Origin: Sipunculus nudus
Lineage: Eukaryota > Annelida > Sipuncula > Golfingiida > Sipunculidae
Direction of reading: 5' to 3'
NCBI GenBank assembly: GCA_026874595.1
Contig: CM049308.1
Span: 25,012,367 to 25,076,366 of the forward strand
DNA length: 64,000 bases
Shown: positions 1 through 13,317 of the stretch, piece by piece
Position numbering within the stretch: position 1 is the first letter of the stretch
Layout: each line of letters starts with the position of its first letter
The notes under the pieces: generated by a model
What the model was told of the DNA's origin: nothing
Database searches by the model: none
Seen by the model: the letters and a program-made list of their open reading frames with translations, nothing else
Position numbers and translations under genes: made by a program

Positions 1-2375
1 TCGTTTTAAGTAGAAACCACATCTGGCGGAAGGGTGGGCCCTACAATGCAGTAATTCCAAATGGATAGGGTTCTAAAAACCAACATCAAGCTTATTAAAT
101 CACTGCAGTCTTTGCTTTAGGTTAGCAAAGCGAATTATATACCAAACCCATGCATATGGCCCCTATATATCTAAAAAATCACGTCTTCCAATTATTGCCT
201 TTAAGTATATGTATTTTCAACGCAACTTCGGCGTAATTTAAAACAAATTTTAGACACTGCGAACGTATAGGCCTATATTATGAGCATGTTAAGGGGTGAA
301 CTGGATGCTGGGAGAGGTACCGGTGAGGCTTATCGAATATCAATAGAAAAAACATCCGCCTTATTGAGAGGTACATTACAGCTCGTGTCACTGCGGAGCG
401 TCCCGCCAGAACAAGCTACTGCCCTGTATACAGGAGCAAACAAGCTATAACATAATGGCCATTGTGTCCTAATACACGTGTATACAAACCGTACTCTGTT
501 TGGTTATGCTTGCTCACAAATTGATCATTTATACATTGTTGACTTTACTGTAGTTTGGCCCTAAATATCAGCCTTAACAATACGAGCTAATGTATACAGA
601 ATTATGGGGGCTTGTCAAGCAGTTCGGGTTATTGTTAATGAACTATCTGTAAAGTACACGTACATGTTTGTTATTCTGTTCCCTCTTACATATAAGCCAG
701 GTGTTTATATAAGCGACAAATATTACCAGCAATATTGAAAAAAAAAATTGAAACCAAACTTCACGCCTGTTTTATACACACACAGACACAAATACAGACA
801 CACACACACATATATATATGTGTGTATATATAAATATATATATAAATAATTAGTTTTGTATCTAGAAAAGGGGTACAATGCCTTTCGGCATGTTATATTA
901 ATCCAGTCATATGAAAACTCGCTATATATATGACATATTGCATGGCTTCTGTGCGGTTATAAAAATGTATGTAATATGTTATACAAATGCTATATATCAT
1001 CAAACAAGTAATGTGGAATTTATATATATCTAAATTAACATAGCCGTCATAACCATTAACAGCTCTCTGTGTTCACACCTGTCAGCATTAATATTTAAGG
1101 AGCTGTAACAGTCACCTGCAAACCATTATCTTGATCAGCTTTGATTGGACACACGGCAGACAGCTCGGTTTAACAGCAAAGCATTTGCAGGCTGGATTTA
1201 TATTGATTTATATTGAAAAAAAGACACCTGTCTACCAGTGTCAGTGGAAACTTCCATTTCACAATTATTGACTATATGCTTTTCATGTATGCATGGTCTG
1301 CGCTGGATGGATTATACATGTACGTACAGGCTATATGTACATTTAAATGGGTTAAGAAAAAAATAGTAATTATTGGCAGGATGAAATACAGCTTTGGAAA
1401 TAATTTTGAAGGTTTAATTTATGGAATCCCTGTTATATAATATTTATATTCTTCTTCTACTTATACTTATGATTATAATTATATAATAATAAAAATTATA
1501 ATGACATGAACAAATTCTTACATTGTAATACTAGTAATATCATTAGTATTTTGTATTCATTTCGTCTGAAACTGGATACTTGTCCTTTGAAGGAAAATGT
1601 TGACGATGAACAACATCCAACCTTTTATTATCTTGACTGAAGGTAAACCCTGAAATCCGACTGCGGCTTACAACATCTGGGTTTGAGACTGTTCGCATAA
1701 AGGCGGCCCTATGAGCGGTAACGAATTTTATGCAAGGTCAGGATTTGATAGGGACACGGATATACGATGGGAACGTATTCTAAGGATATTTGAAGGTGGG
1801 AATCTTGCTGCGGAGAGTCTGGTGGCCACAATTTAAAGACCCATGTCTTCAAAGTAGACGCCTGAGGAACGCTTTGTCGGTGACCGCGCCCTCAGCCGCA
1901 AATTATAGAAGGGTACTTTGTTTTTTTTCAATGCTTAACAGATTATATTTCACGTTACTAAACTAAAATATTACCCGTACCCGGGTGTTTACACCCAATT
2001 ATTTCTCAGTTTAAATGGCCCGAGTAAGGCCATTGACTTAACACCTCCTGTATTAAAATGAATGAAAGTCTTTTTTCTATGGATACCACATCCAGGACTC
2101 CCAAAATCTCTTTAGCTATCAAGTTACGACTTAATGTTAGACTTTTTTGTACATGCATCCATTTTCCTACGCGAATTCGTGTGCATTGCCATTTTTATGT
2201 GTATCTATGTCATGGCTTAAATTTATTTTACCTGGGCGGCTATTAATAGAGGTGCGTCCATAAAAAAGGATATACGGCTTGTATCATGTACTGTGAGCAC
2301 GCAACTGTAGCACAAAGTGAATAATTCTTGCATAAAATCAATCAAAACATTTGGTCATGGAGATTACGAACAAAC
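1..2375. other. Intergenic AT-rich DNA, no gene seen
   Basis: I see no supportable gene here; open frames are short and low in complexity. The stretch has a CA/TA dinucleotide patch around 775-845. A segment at about 1740-1905 resembles one at about 37500-37645: both carry a gcggaga...-like core followed by a shared GACCGCGCCCTCA and an AAATTA-type tail. That points to an old interspersed repeat family, unclassified. The rest shows nothing I can name. Confidence 0.5.
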
Positions 2376-2381
2376 TTTATT
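2376..2381 (-). terminator. AATAAA polyadenylation signal for the 345-aa gene
   Basis: A canonical AATAAA hexamer on the minus strand, about 158 nt downstream of the stop codon at 2539, in the right place for 3' end formation of the minus-strand gene. It is AT-rich DNA, so chance occurrence is possible. Confidence 0.4.
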
Positions 2382-2538
2382 TCAAGCGTTATTAACGAGA
2401 CGACTACCGCTGCATGCAGCACCAGGTCATTAAACCCGTTAGGTCAAAGTTCAAAGTTCAGCGTGATTTACCAAGATGACAGAAGCAAAACCTTATAGAA
2501 AAGTTTCAACATCCATTGGTACATGTAACTTCAGTCAC

Positions 2539-3576
2539 TCAGTTCCCGAGCAATTCAATAGCTTCTGTGGGAACTGGTGTTTTCTCACGGGCTCTGACGA
2601 TTTGACCCCGGCCCGAGAGAGGCCTGGTCGGTGTCCGGGCCCGGTCGAGCGGAGGTAACCGGACCAGCGCTACCCTGGTCTCTGGAAGGTTGGCTGGTCT
2701 AACCCCTTTCGGAGCTCGGATTTTCCGAATACCCACGGAAGAATCCGGAAGTCCCATGGTCGGAGAGGGGTGGCTTTTGCTAAGACTTAGCGGGGTTTTG
2801 CTGACGCTGAGAACTGAGAGTTCCTTCCGGCGGGCCGTAAGATTCTGCGGCGGGCTAAAAACGCTCATTTCGATTTTATCTCGAGGAGTTGACAACCCTA
2901 GTGGATTAACTGGAGTGGGCGGTCGGCCGCTCATGCATGAGCTCTGTCTACTAAGGCTCGGGGGTTGAGGATACTTTGTATTATCACATCTGGATCGACT
3001 CCTGGGTTCGGTGGGAGTCACTGAAAGCCTCCGTATATCTCTGGTCGCCGTCGCGCTCATTGAGTGACTAAGTTCAGTTAAACTGTTATTGGGTATACTT
3101 AAAGATTTACTTAACCCTACTGCCGATTTGGGACGAACTAGTTTTTTTACCAGTTTCCTTTTTTCCAGGGTCTGTGTGGCGTATGTATCTGTGTGTGGGA
3201 CGTGCTGTTCATGTTTCAAGTCTCTTTCGAATTCCTCGTCGGATAAATTGCTACGATTACTTAACACGGACAGCGCGTCGTCCTCGATATCTCTCAGTAC
3301 GATACTGCCAGGACCGGAATTCTGCGGCACGCGCATCCGGTGCAGGGCTAAGGTTTGATGGTACTGGCTCTCCGTGTCGTCGTGAGCGTCGGCGTCGTCG
3401 TCGTCATTGAGTTCGTATTCCGCGAATTTTTTGTTTAATTCCTCCTGGTCTTGGAGAAACCGGAATATCTGCTCCGCCTTTGCTCGCTGGAAGTCGGCGT
3501 TCAGCTCGGACAAGATGTCGCGTTGTACGCTCATCCGTGACGTCAGCCTAGTTTCGATACTCCTGAATTCATCCAT
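2539..3576 (-). CDS. Uncharacterised 345-aa protein, coiled-coil N terminus and Ser/Pro/Arg-rich tail
   Basis: A 1,038-nt open frame that is markedly more GC-rich than its surroundings. I do not recognise the family. From the chosen start (MDEFRS), residues about 5-60 are rich in Leu, Glu, Lys and Gln and look like a helical or coiled-coil segment (FRFLQDQEELNKKF). A run of aspartates follows, then about 250 residues of Ser/Thr/Pro/Arg-rich, probably disordered sequence with several SP, TP and SRS patches of the kind kinases phosphorylate. There is no signal peptide or membrane segment. The frame extends 5' to 3609, but a good acceptor (TTTTCAG) ends at 3586, so the exon probably starts at 3585. 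The first ATG inside it, at 3576, has G at -3 and +4. It could be a full single-exon CDS with a non-coding upstream exon, or the last exon of a longer protein. Confidence 0.65.
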   Translation of the reverse strand: MDEFRSIETRLTSRMSVQRDILSELNADFQRAKAEQIFRFLQDQEELNKKFAEYELNDDDDADAHDDTESQYHQTLALHRMRVPQNSGPGSIVLRDIEDDALSVLSNRSNLSDEEFERDLKHEQHVPHTDTYATQTLEKRKLVKKLVRPKSAVGLSKSLSIPNNSLTELSHSMSATATRDIRRLSVTPTEPRSRSRCDNTKYPQPPSLSRQSSCMSGRPPTPVNPLGLSTPRDKIEMSVFSPPQNLTARRKELSVLSVSKTPLSLSKSHPSPTMGLPDSSVGIRKIRAPKGVRPANLPETRVALVRLPPLDRARTPTRPLSGRGQIVRAREKTPVPTEAIELLGN

Positions 3577-3739
3577 GCCTTTACCCTGAAAACATAGAAA
3601 ACACGGCATAAGTATAGTGTATTATGTAATGTGTTAACTTCTAATGTTCTTTGTTTTGTACAAGTTTCCAGAAACAGTGATGCACTTTATTAGCAAAGCG
3701 TTTATATATACATACTAGTATACACACCTGTCTGTATAG

Positions 3740-3740
<1 letters not shown>

Positions 3741-3795
<55 letters not shown>
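3741..3795. repeat. TGTC/TC microsatellite
   Basis: A short TCTG tetranucleotide run passes directly into an uninterrupted (TC)n tract. It lies just upstream of the exon of the 345-aa gene, in its presumed intron or 5' flank. Confidence 0.9.
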
Positions 3796-3799
<4 letters not shown>

Positions 3800-3801
<2 letters not shown>

Positions 3802-4646
3802 TTATTTATCTCTATCTCTCTCATAAATGGATTACCATTTCTTACAATTTATTTATTTAAACCTCACATTTAAATAAAATACGACATACTTTTTTGTGTT
3901 TCTTTTTTTGTGGTTTTAGCGGGATGAGCATTCAAGTACCAATTATATACATTCGCTAATATTTGACGTATTTTGTGCAGCCATTCGACGAGTCGATTAA
4001 TGAGTGGGTGTAGACTTTTTTCAGTCCCTAAACAAATGTCAGTTTTAACAATAACTTCCAGGGTTATTAATGTTTCATAGCTCTATTTATTTGATATTAT
4101 AAATAAAATCATGAAACATGTTCGTAATTGTCAGCAAATAAAATCAGCCAGACAAGGAAGAAAACAAATTTTTTTCGCCGCCAGAATAGCAGCGTTTAGA
4201 TAATTGATAGCGTAGAAATTTCTTCAAATTAACTCGCTCCAGCTAAAGTCTGAATAGAACCTTTGGTCAATGTAAAATATAATTAATAGCGAACTTGTGT
4301 ATTAGGTCTGGGTGAACGGTTTAAGCGAGGCATCAATTGAGACCGACAAAACAGAAACCAAAATGGCTGCCTTAAGCGTTTTATTTGGCTTAATTAGGTA
4401 TAAAATATCCATTGGAGACGTCCCAATTACCTGAGGTCCATATACGGTTAACCTGTTCCTGAAGGTCTTGCTAGTGCAAATTCCAACGAAACAAGCTTGG
4501 GAGTTTATGTACCAAAGAATATGGTAAGAGTTTTAATTATATAAGGATTTTAGATCACGAAGACCTTTATATATGAATGTTTCGGGGCTTTCAATGATAC
4601 ACATCGACAGCTTAGATGCTCATAATGTAATTCTATCACGAATAAC

Positions 4647-4713
<67 letters not shown>

Positions 4714-7700
4714 CTTAAATTGTTGGGACAAATTGGGCTTAAATAAGGATACCAGAAAATATTGTAGGAAAAGAGACTTTTCAAAACTCTCGTGCAGTAC
4801 TATACTGGGACAAAAATCAGCTTCCATTAAAAATAATAAGCCAATTTAAAAAAAAATAGGACCACGTGACAAATATGTAAATTTGAACTCTGAATGTTAG
4901 ATCATGTGATTAGAGCAAATAAAAAGCTTCGATAGACTGATTCCCTTCCAAATTATTTCCCAGCGGAGCCTGTAAGTGCGTGTATGAAAAAAAAGTTGAA
5001 AACCGGGTTTGAATAATGGTAATTACAATGAACATTGTATATGTAATGTTTTACTTTTCAAATAACTTTCGATCCTCTGCGGGATTTACCGGGCAAAGTC
5101 TGTGTACACACACTGAACTGGTGGCATATATATATATATGTGTGTGTGTGTGGGTGTGTGTGTGTCTCAGCAATTTGACCATAATCCGTTCATAATCTTT
5201 TCAATTAAATTGCTAACATACAAACCAAATAACTAACCATCCAAGGGGAAAACATAATACCGCGCCACCTGGCGGAGGTATCATTAGGTTATGACCGATC
5301 ACTCACAAAAAGCACACATCAAATCACACACATCAAAACATAGGTCTTCCGTTCTCTATGTTTCATTCACTCCAGCAGTGACCGACTAATTGGACTCATC
5401 TAATTCTACTCAGATTTCACGTGAAAAAGAATACAAAATGTGAACAGATGTTACACGGAGCAATACGCACTTGGAAATGCATTTAGGTTAAGCTGATGGA
5501 CGCACATTCATAGTAAATTTGACAAATGCGCATTATATGTTTTAGATGGTCTTTTTATTAAGGACAGACGTGGGCTTAAGCCCCTCTGGGAGTCCCTTCT
5601 TGTGGTTGTTACCAATGGCTTTTATTAATTTTAATTGGGAAAAAAAATTACAAGCCAGGTGTGTGGTGGATTTTTAGGACCGCATGCCCTGTAGCTGTCA
5701 TTATCTATTTATAATGACGTCGCAATGGACGAGTTTACACGATCCTGTTCTCCAGGTGCACACACAAAAAAACTGGACTTTACCTAAACCAGAGAAGTCA
5801 TCGAGTGTACAGGGAGCCTACTAGTATGTGGCCGGTTTCAAGTTCTTCTGCGAATATTTGTTTCTAGACCCTTGACATGCTTCATTGTCCTGTGCCTGAT
5901 TTACACCGATTACACCCCTTTATGTATACTATATTGTATTTATTTAAACAATAATTTTCGTATTTTTATTTTAATTTGCACTTTGAACAGGTGTGTTTAT
6001 TGGATGTCTTCAGCTATGCATTAGTTACAGGCAAACTGTGCAATCAGGCATTACGTGAAAATTTCAGGCACTACACCAAATGACAGATTCACTCAGGCAT
6101 TTCATGAAAGGACCAAAATGTCCAGGCATTACTACCTTACACTTCAAATAAGGAATAATCCACTTTGTTTGTATTTATAAGAAATGAACCATTCTTCAGT
6201 GCATATTTATACTCTACCACTATTTACTTATACAAATCAGTAAATTTAATATTTTGCTGCTATGAGACGGTTCAATGCACATCAATGCCTTAAATCACTG
6301 GCACCTTTTAAAACTATACTTTTTATCGTTAAAATTTTGTTGTCAGTTGTAAGTGTATGCACCTAAAATGTTTATCATAATTACCAATTATTTTGTCAAA
6401 ACAAAATGTTTAAATTTAAGCAAAATACTATATTTACCGTATACAAGATGTTATAAATCAGTACCAATTAATAAGAAAATCACAAACAAATCTCTGATAT
6501 TCTCTGTAATATTCAGAGGAAATAAAGATGAACAGATAAACAATTATTATAATAAATCATCAACACACTGACGTTTGCTGAACCATTAAGGGAATATCAA
6601 AATGATAAAAGACACAGTAATATATATGTTTAGGTTTAAAAAAATGAAAATTAAGGTTAAAATGATGATAGATGTAACATTTTCTAACTTGGTATTGATT
6701 TAAAAAAAGGTATATTTAAATATATTTATATATACAAACTCATTGTAAGGATTTTGTATTAATAAAAAAAATGGGGCTGATTGGGATTTGGATTCTAAAC
6801 GATTCTGCCTCAAAGAAAGGGAAGTGGACTAGAATTGAAGCTAAAGGACTTGGACTTGGACTTGACTTTGGCTAAGGCTTGCACCTGATCTCGGACAGTG
6901 TGCTCATAACTACAACACAATAACTATTACACAGTTTAATAATCGGATGTATATGATATATACGGCATGTTTTATACCTAAAGCTCGTTGATAGTCAGTT
7001 CATGTTGTACTCTCCTATCCTTGGTTACTGGAACCAATTGTTTAATAATGCAAAGTCTTAGAAAAACATCAAGATTTGATAGCCCTTTTGGGAAATTACA
7101 ATCCTCACAACAAATGTGTCCTCATTACTCTATTTTTGTTGCTAGATCTCTCACCCACGTATCTTCAAAGCTGCGTTTACCCGGCGCCGTATGCGGTAAG
7201 CAGTTACACTGCGCAGAATCGTGAGGGATTGTGGGTAAAGAAAACTTTTCCCCCACAATACACTGGGGCTTCTAAAATCTCAATGCACAAGCGGCGTAGA
7301 AATTAATGTAGTGAAGAGAGTTATGTTGTCCGTTGAAATATATTGGAAAATTGATTTATGGCAAATTACATGAACATGGATATTTTTATTGGTAAGGACT
7401 TCATGGAATAAGTACTAGTAATATTTTGTAAGCATGCGCAGATGCAATGCAAACAGAGGATGTTTCCTTTAACTGTGACAAATTTTGATTCTGGATTTTT
7501 ACAGTTGAGACAAGTAGTCCAGGCCGTCCCAAAATTCCAATACGGAAGAGGTTCGTTTTGAGTTAAACGACCTCTGGTTGAAGGGTTAGTGAGCGTTTGT
7601 GGTGCGCGGAAAATATTTTTTTCGCTCAGATTATTTTATCATAAACTATTCATTTACCTCGGCGGTATGCGACAACAGGACAACAACCCCCCTTTCTCTC

Positions 7701-7933
7701 CCTTTGATAAGAAATATCAATTTTTTTCCTATACTGTTGACACATAATTATTATGAAGTATATATTTTTTTACACGTACAAAAGTTTTACTAAATTTTCT
7801 CAGAGACCTCAGTCTGGAAAGACCCATTTATGATGGTTCATTAAGCAATAGAGGCATATCATATATTAAATTTTCCAAAGAGGAGATGTAAATCTAAAAT
7901 ATTATTGAAGAAAATGATCGTGGGATTATCTTG
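3800..7933. other. Intergenic or intronic AT-rich DNA
   Basis: No gene supported. It contains the AT tract at 4650-4710, a mixed TA/TG patch at about 5129-5164, and a CTCF-like GC-rich motif at 5262-5275 (GCGCCACCTGGCGG). A short GGACTT direct triplication sits near 6845. The GC-richer patch at about 7160-7300 has open frames on the plus strand but no recognisable protein. Confidence 0.5.
4650..4710. repeat. (AT)n microsatellite, about 61 bp
   Basis: A pure AT dinucleotide run seen directly. Open frames across it encode only alternating Tyr/Ile and are not genes. Confidence 0.95.
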
Positions 7934-8365
7934 ACAGCGTTAGATAAAAACTACCATAAACTACCAGGTATGCATTTTATTCCAAAATAAATTTAGGGGA
8001 CTAAAAAGTACGTTGTCTCCACTCCTGAAAAAAGTGAGGGGGACATATCTTCTCGTCTCCTCTGAAACAAGGGTCATGGCTATGTAATCATATATTTAGT
8101 AATTAATATTGATATCATATCAGATGAAAATAGCATGAGAATAAAGTGATATACAGTATATAACCTTATTACATTGATTAATAATCATAAATCCTAACCA
8201 AAACAGTCTACTTCTGAAACTGTGTTGATAAAAATCAGTCAGAATTTTCTATTATAAGACTGTCTTATATATATACCTACAGTAAAATCATATGGAACGG
8301 AGATATTTTTATTACATGTATTATAATTATTATTTTGATGGTGATGATTATGATAACATTATGGA

Positions 8366-8404
8366 TGATGATGATAATAATAATAATAATAATAATAATT
8401 ATTA

Positions 8405-8456
<52 letters not shown>
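8366..8456. repeat. (GAT/AAT/ATT)n microsatellite in unit 1
   Basis: Trinucleotide run that switches from GAT to AAT to ATT, ending just before ACTGGCC. It creates poly-Ile, poly-Asn and poly-Tyr frames on both strands, which are not genes. The copy in unit 2 is at 17226-17316 with the same length. Confidence 0.95.
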
Positions 8457-10494
8457 ACTGGCCATAAATATTGGAAATTCTGGAAAGCAAAACAATATTT
8501 TTCTAATAAAGAAATTGAGTTTTTGTGTGTGTGCTTTCCCATTTTTGCACTCCGAATTAATGTTTTATGTGCTTGAATTTCTATTTTCATTTCAGCTCCG
8601 TATGATCATTACCATTTCATCGAACTCTTGCACAGAGTTGACCAGACGCATGAAAGCCCAGAAGCAATAGGCTAATTAACGGGCCCCTAATTGGATCAGC
8701 TAGAACTGTAATACCGGTAAACCATAATTATGTAAGATTCTTTATTCTGCACACGGACAACGTGTGATATCGCGGGTCACACGCTTGGTGGGTATGTATG
8801 TGACACCGACAGGCAAACACCGTGTTTTCCACGCCTGATTCAATTCATGACTGCGACCTGTCGCAAACAAAAGTTTCTTGAATTATGTATGCACTCTTCA
8901 CACACAAACGTCAGCATATGCTTACTTGTAGTTCGCACCGTTCTTTATGTATTAGTAGAAAGAACCTACATTTGACGTACTATATGTACTAAACATAGAC
9001 CACATTTATGTTTCAACACGCAAATTAAATGTTAAAGTTTATCATCGCATTTGTTTTAATCAACAGCATTTTTGGAAGAATTCCAGGTTGTATAATATTG
9101 TAGTATTAATTAATGCGATATTTCAAATGATATTAGTATTATTTTTAATATTCTTGTTACACATTGAATTGTTCCTTCGTGGTTTCATAAATTAAAATAT
9201 ATTCGGTGTGGTTAAAGTATGTGATATTCATTTAAAACTTTATTTTTCTTTTGAGATCCTAGGAACTGGTTGCATATTTTTTTCGAAATGTCTGCACTTG
9301 TGTATGTCTGATATATTCGTTCTATTCTGTCTAATGAGACATAGCTTACAAGAAGGACATTCATGAATATTCCACCTGAGCCAAATCCAAATAAAATCTA
9401 AGAATTATAATATTAACAAAGGTCTTATTCTATTGTAATTTTTGTTGCAAAATTTGAAATAACGTAGCATTCCTTGTGATTTTGAAGAAAAAAATACTTA
9501 TAGCGGGTTCAGGCTGGAGCTTCCATATCCGGCAGGCTTTCAGAATGAACTGAGCTGCCGTAAATAATTAGAATTATACACTGTCGCAAAATAAAATGAC
9601 AACTAGGGGGTTAAAGTAAAACATGATGACGCCATGGTTATCCTTTATTTATGTGAAGTGTTAACAATGTCGTGACGTTTGCAGATTCTTATGTCGTTAT
9701 TGTTAATTGATTGGAAGACTGGTCGATATTTTTCATCGACTTGCGACCACATCGCACCCGGCCTGCGTCATCAATGGCTAATTAACTGAAGAAACCAGAG
9801 CAATCAAATTATGCCCCATGTCTAAAGCTATGACCTGTGGCGAGTTGGTGGTGGCTTTTTTCCTCACGCACGCGAGATTGCCATCCTATATATGTCCGGA
9901 AAACTACGGTTAAATTAAAGTGGTTGTTCATAGGTCGAAATAAACATTAACTGCCTTCTTTTTATTGTGTCGTTAAACATTGATCCATCTAGCTCTTTAC
10001 ACATTTTTGCCATAAACTGCCAATGTTAATTCTCATTTATTTCCCAGCAATGTCCATGTACATACCTACCTTGTAATCCTTTCAGCATTTAAGGGTTACG
10101 CGTCTGTATCTTTAATTTAACAACCACGTGCTTTTGACATTTACGACATGCACTCTCATTTTCTCATTACCAAGAGCAAACGTATCATTTTACGTCTCCC
10201 AAGTCATTCGATTTTACGACACTGATTTAGCATGCTTACACCAACCGACATTTTAACATTTGCATACATATACACTGCAAACAGCATTACTGACAGCAAC
10301 TTATCCCTGTGTACATTTTCACTCCCATAACTTTCTTGTATCTATTTTGCGACATATATATCTTTTGCACTTTGTACATGTAAACCACGAATATCACAAA
10401 TAACAGTCACGCAATATTTCACACCTACTTACATATAGAAATTTTGAATTTTTAGGTTAGTATGTTTTCGACAATTTATACAGTATCTACTTAC

Positions 10495-10575
10495 CGTTTT
10501 CTCCTTTCAATATCCACGGGGTCACGTGTATAATGTCACACACAGTTAATCCTAGTGTTTTCTCCGTGGTTGTTT
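10495..10575 (-). promoter_or_regulatory. Candidate TATA promoter and non-coding first exon, unit 1
   Basis: On the minus strand a TATATA box lies at about 10601-10608. Some 25-35 bp downstream is a stretch without ATG, and it ends in a strong donor, ACG|GTAAGTAG, with the exon's last base at 10495. That is the arrangement of a TATA-driven 5'-UTR exon. The next minus-strand acceptor with an open frame that I can find is the one at 3585 for the 345-aa gene, so this could be its first exon. That link is inference only; no transcript is available and both signals are short. Confidence 0.25.
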
Positions 10576-11557
10576 CTCCGACGGCTCACTCAGGTTGACA
10601 CATATATAGGATCCTATATGATTTTTATAATGTACGGGAGATTTCACATGATCAAACAGTAACTCCTAGCTGCCGGTATGGTAGAGTTGCCGGGTTGCTT
10701 TGCTGTGTGGTGTATATCGCTTAGCAAGGACAGAGTCCCTTGTCATGTTAGTCCGTATAAATTGAAAATGGTTAACTACAGCAGACACTGCGCGCTACTG
10801 CGGTACGTCTCAGTATAGGGATTCTATGGTACGCGACAGATTAAGCGTCTTGCAGTCGAGCCGGGTTCCTAATACAATACAGTACAACGGCGTATCACAC
10901 GGGCGTATTGTCGTATAATAGTGCACCTTAGTTACTTCACAAATGTATCAATAATTGTGCGCAATATCTGCACTGATAGGAAAAACGCACGGCTGACTGG
11001 AACAAACGATCCACACCCAAGCAAGCTGTGCTTGTGACTGCAGCAGCACCTGACAGCAGCCGTGTCCACTTCACAGACTCGGTAGCGATTCGCACCTGTG
11101 CTTTTTACAGAACCGCAAACACAGTTGTAATTACCTTAAGGTGTGGTGCTCGCCAAATCTACCTTGTTTATACACATATGGAATCGTCGACCCCGGTGCC
11201 TCCACGGCCTATACAATATTAAACGTGTTGGCTACATATGAATTTGGCGGCGACCCAAATCGGCCCAAGTAGACTGATCAATAGATTGAGGTATTCGTGT
11301 TCGGCCGTTGCCTAGATCAACTGCGGTACACACGTTTGTTGTGATTGCGCCCCACTGTAGCTTTAGGGACCCACCGCTGTATAAACTGATCGTCAAAAAA
11401 GTGTAGCGCCGGGGCTAGTCGCGGGGCTAATCCACTGTACGCTTGATCGCTTCGAGTGACGTCATCGGCTCAAACCGATCGACCACCAGAACATTAGAAG
11501 ATATTTTATTTAGTTTAATAATTTATATGGCACATCTATATATGATGCATTATCACA

Positions 11558-11560
<3 letters not shown>

Positions 11561-11599
<39 letters not shown>
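11561..11599. repeat. (AT)n tract, 39 nt, unit 1
   Basis: Pure AT run. The corresponding tract in unit 2 (20421-20463) is 43 nt, that is 4 nt longer, one of only two differences I found between the units. Confidence 0.95.
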
Positions 11600-11606
<7 letters not shown>

Positions 11607-11751
11607 ATTGTGTGATGGTTATACTAATTTCTACATATATGGGATAAAAGTAATTAACTTAACGCACGTGCAGAAACATTCTTTTAAAAATTTTCATGCT
11701 ATCGTGAAAAGCAAATATGCTATGCTTCATAGGAAAGTTTGAAGCATGGTG

Positions 11752-11753
<2 letters not shown>

Positions 11754-11819
<66 letters not shown>
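11754..11819. repeat. (AT)n tract, 66 nt, unit 1
   Basis: Pure AT run bordering the foldback element. The corresponding tract in unit 2 (20618-20679) is 62 nt, that is 4 nt shorter, so the two length changes cancel and the offset returns to exactly 8,860. Confidence 0.95.
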
Positions 11820-11822
<3 letters not shown>

Positions 11823-11887
11823 CTATATTGTTGTAATGAAGTGTTGTTTCCATTAATAATAATAATTCCAAGTAATTTCATACATAT

Positions 11888-12856
11888 ATGCAGTACGTAT
11901 GCCAATATACGTATGTAGCACGTTTCTTTCACTTGCTGTGGCGACGGAAAACGCATCCGTATGGTAAAGGACAGGGAATCCCAAAATTTGACGTCAGTGA
12001 TGGGGTATTCATCTGGAAGATAACTTCTCTACTCATACAGCTTTATACTTTATCTACGATTTCGCTGCAAAAATACTGTATACGCGCATATGGAATGCTA
12101 GCTTTTAGCTACCATTTTATATATGCTTATGGTTAGGAAAACCTATTCCACGTGCGTTTGCATTTGGATTTCATCCAGATCCCGGATTTTGCCCTGAATT
12201 GATTGGCTTGTACACATGTGACTTCATGGACTGAATTTTATCAACAACTCAGATCTCGTAATGCATCTTGTTTTTATCATCTGCTGAAAATTCGGGACTA
12301 ACAGTGGCAGAAATACTGTGCTTTTACTGAGATCTAGAATTTTTAGTCACAGGGGATTTCCCAGTGTGTGACGTCACTGCCGAGTTCAGTGCTCATAGAT
12401 GTGCCAACAGTTTTTGAACAAATCACACAACCTCATGTTTTTAGTGGAAAATATATAGAAAAAATTTAAATTCTCAAGAAATTGGGCTCATTTTATGTAA
12501 AATCTATATTAATATTTTTTGTTCATAACCAATTATGTTATATGATAATATAATGAGATTTAAAATACGTTTGCTTGATCTTATATGTCGTACGTTTGCA
12601 AATACGGTACGTATGCGTATGCAGCTAGAAAACGGTGATTCTATTAATGCATATGCACACGCAGTACGTATGCAGCAAACACGTGGATATAGCAAAGTGC
12701 GCATAATTTGAGAAGTCATCCATCAGAGGAATACCCTACCATTGAAGTCAAAGTGTTGAATTCCTCCACCCGTTACCATGCGTATACAAATCAGTGAGCG
12801 ATCGAAACATGCTGCATATGCATGCATGTATATGAATGTACGTACTGCATACGCAT
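11888..12856. mobile_element. Foldback-type element with long inverted arms, unit 1
   Basis: The left arm (about 11888-12130) and the reverse complement of the right arm (about 12570-12856) align over more than 200 bp. They share ATGCAGTACGTA at the outer edge and a GGGTATTC...GAAG/GATG...ACTTCT stretch inside. Both arms are full of ATACGTATGC-like motifs. The centre (about 12140-12560) is not inverted. There is no transposase frame, so it is non-autonomous. I could not fix the exact ends or a target-site duplication because the left edge abuts an AT microsatellite. Confidence 0.6.
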
Positions 12857-13317
12857 TTATGGAATCATTCTATTGAGAACATAATGTGTCCGATTGCAAA
12901 CTGCATACGCATAAAATAAATGCAAACTTTAGAGGAAACAATCATCTTTGCGTGAATACCCATAATTCAACCGTCATTCACAAAAAAAAACATACAGACA
13001 CGAGTCAAAACATAATCTCCTTGGCTAGAGTTATAAAAAGCTTATATGATGCTTTCTTGAAGAGAACGAATGCGATCCTTCTAGCCGTAATACCAATTTT
13101 TTTTCGAGCATACTTGTGAGCAATGTTTGTTTTCGTGTATTGTCCACGTGTTCTTACAACATTATTCACAATAATTTATGTTAAACCCCCGATAGCCCCG
13201 ATATTTTAACTGTATCCCTTTTACATCACGACACTCTTCGACCTCCAGTTCCGGCTTCATTAGCCTTCCCCCTTAGAGAGGCGAGGCTTCTAGGCGTTGG
13301 TGATTTTGTTCCCATAA

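Noticed and set aside
8277-8670. Poly-Ile, poly-Asn and poly-Tyr frames, repeated at +8,860
   Set aside because: They encode the ATT microsatellite on both strands. A plus-strand acceptor-like CATTTCAG near 8594 precedes 24-25 open codons, but two frames are equally open, there is no donor and nothing is recognisable.
11028-11222. 64-codon frame duplicated at 19888-20082
   Set aside because: No homology, start context or splice signals. Identity between the copies only reflects the recent duplication, not coding constraint.
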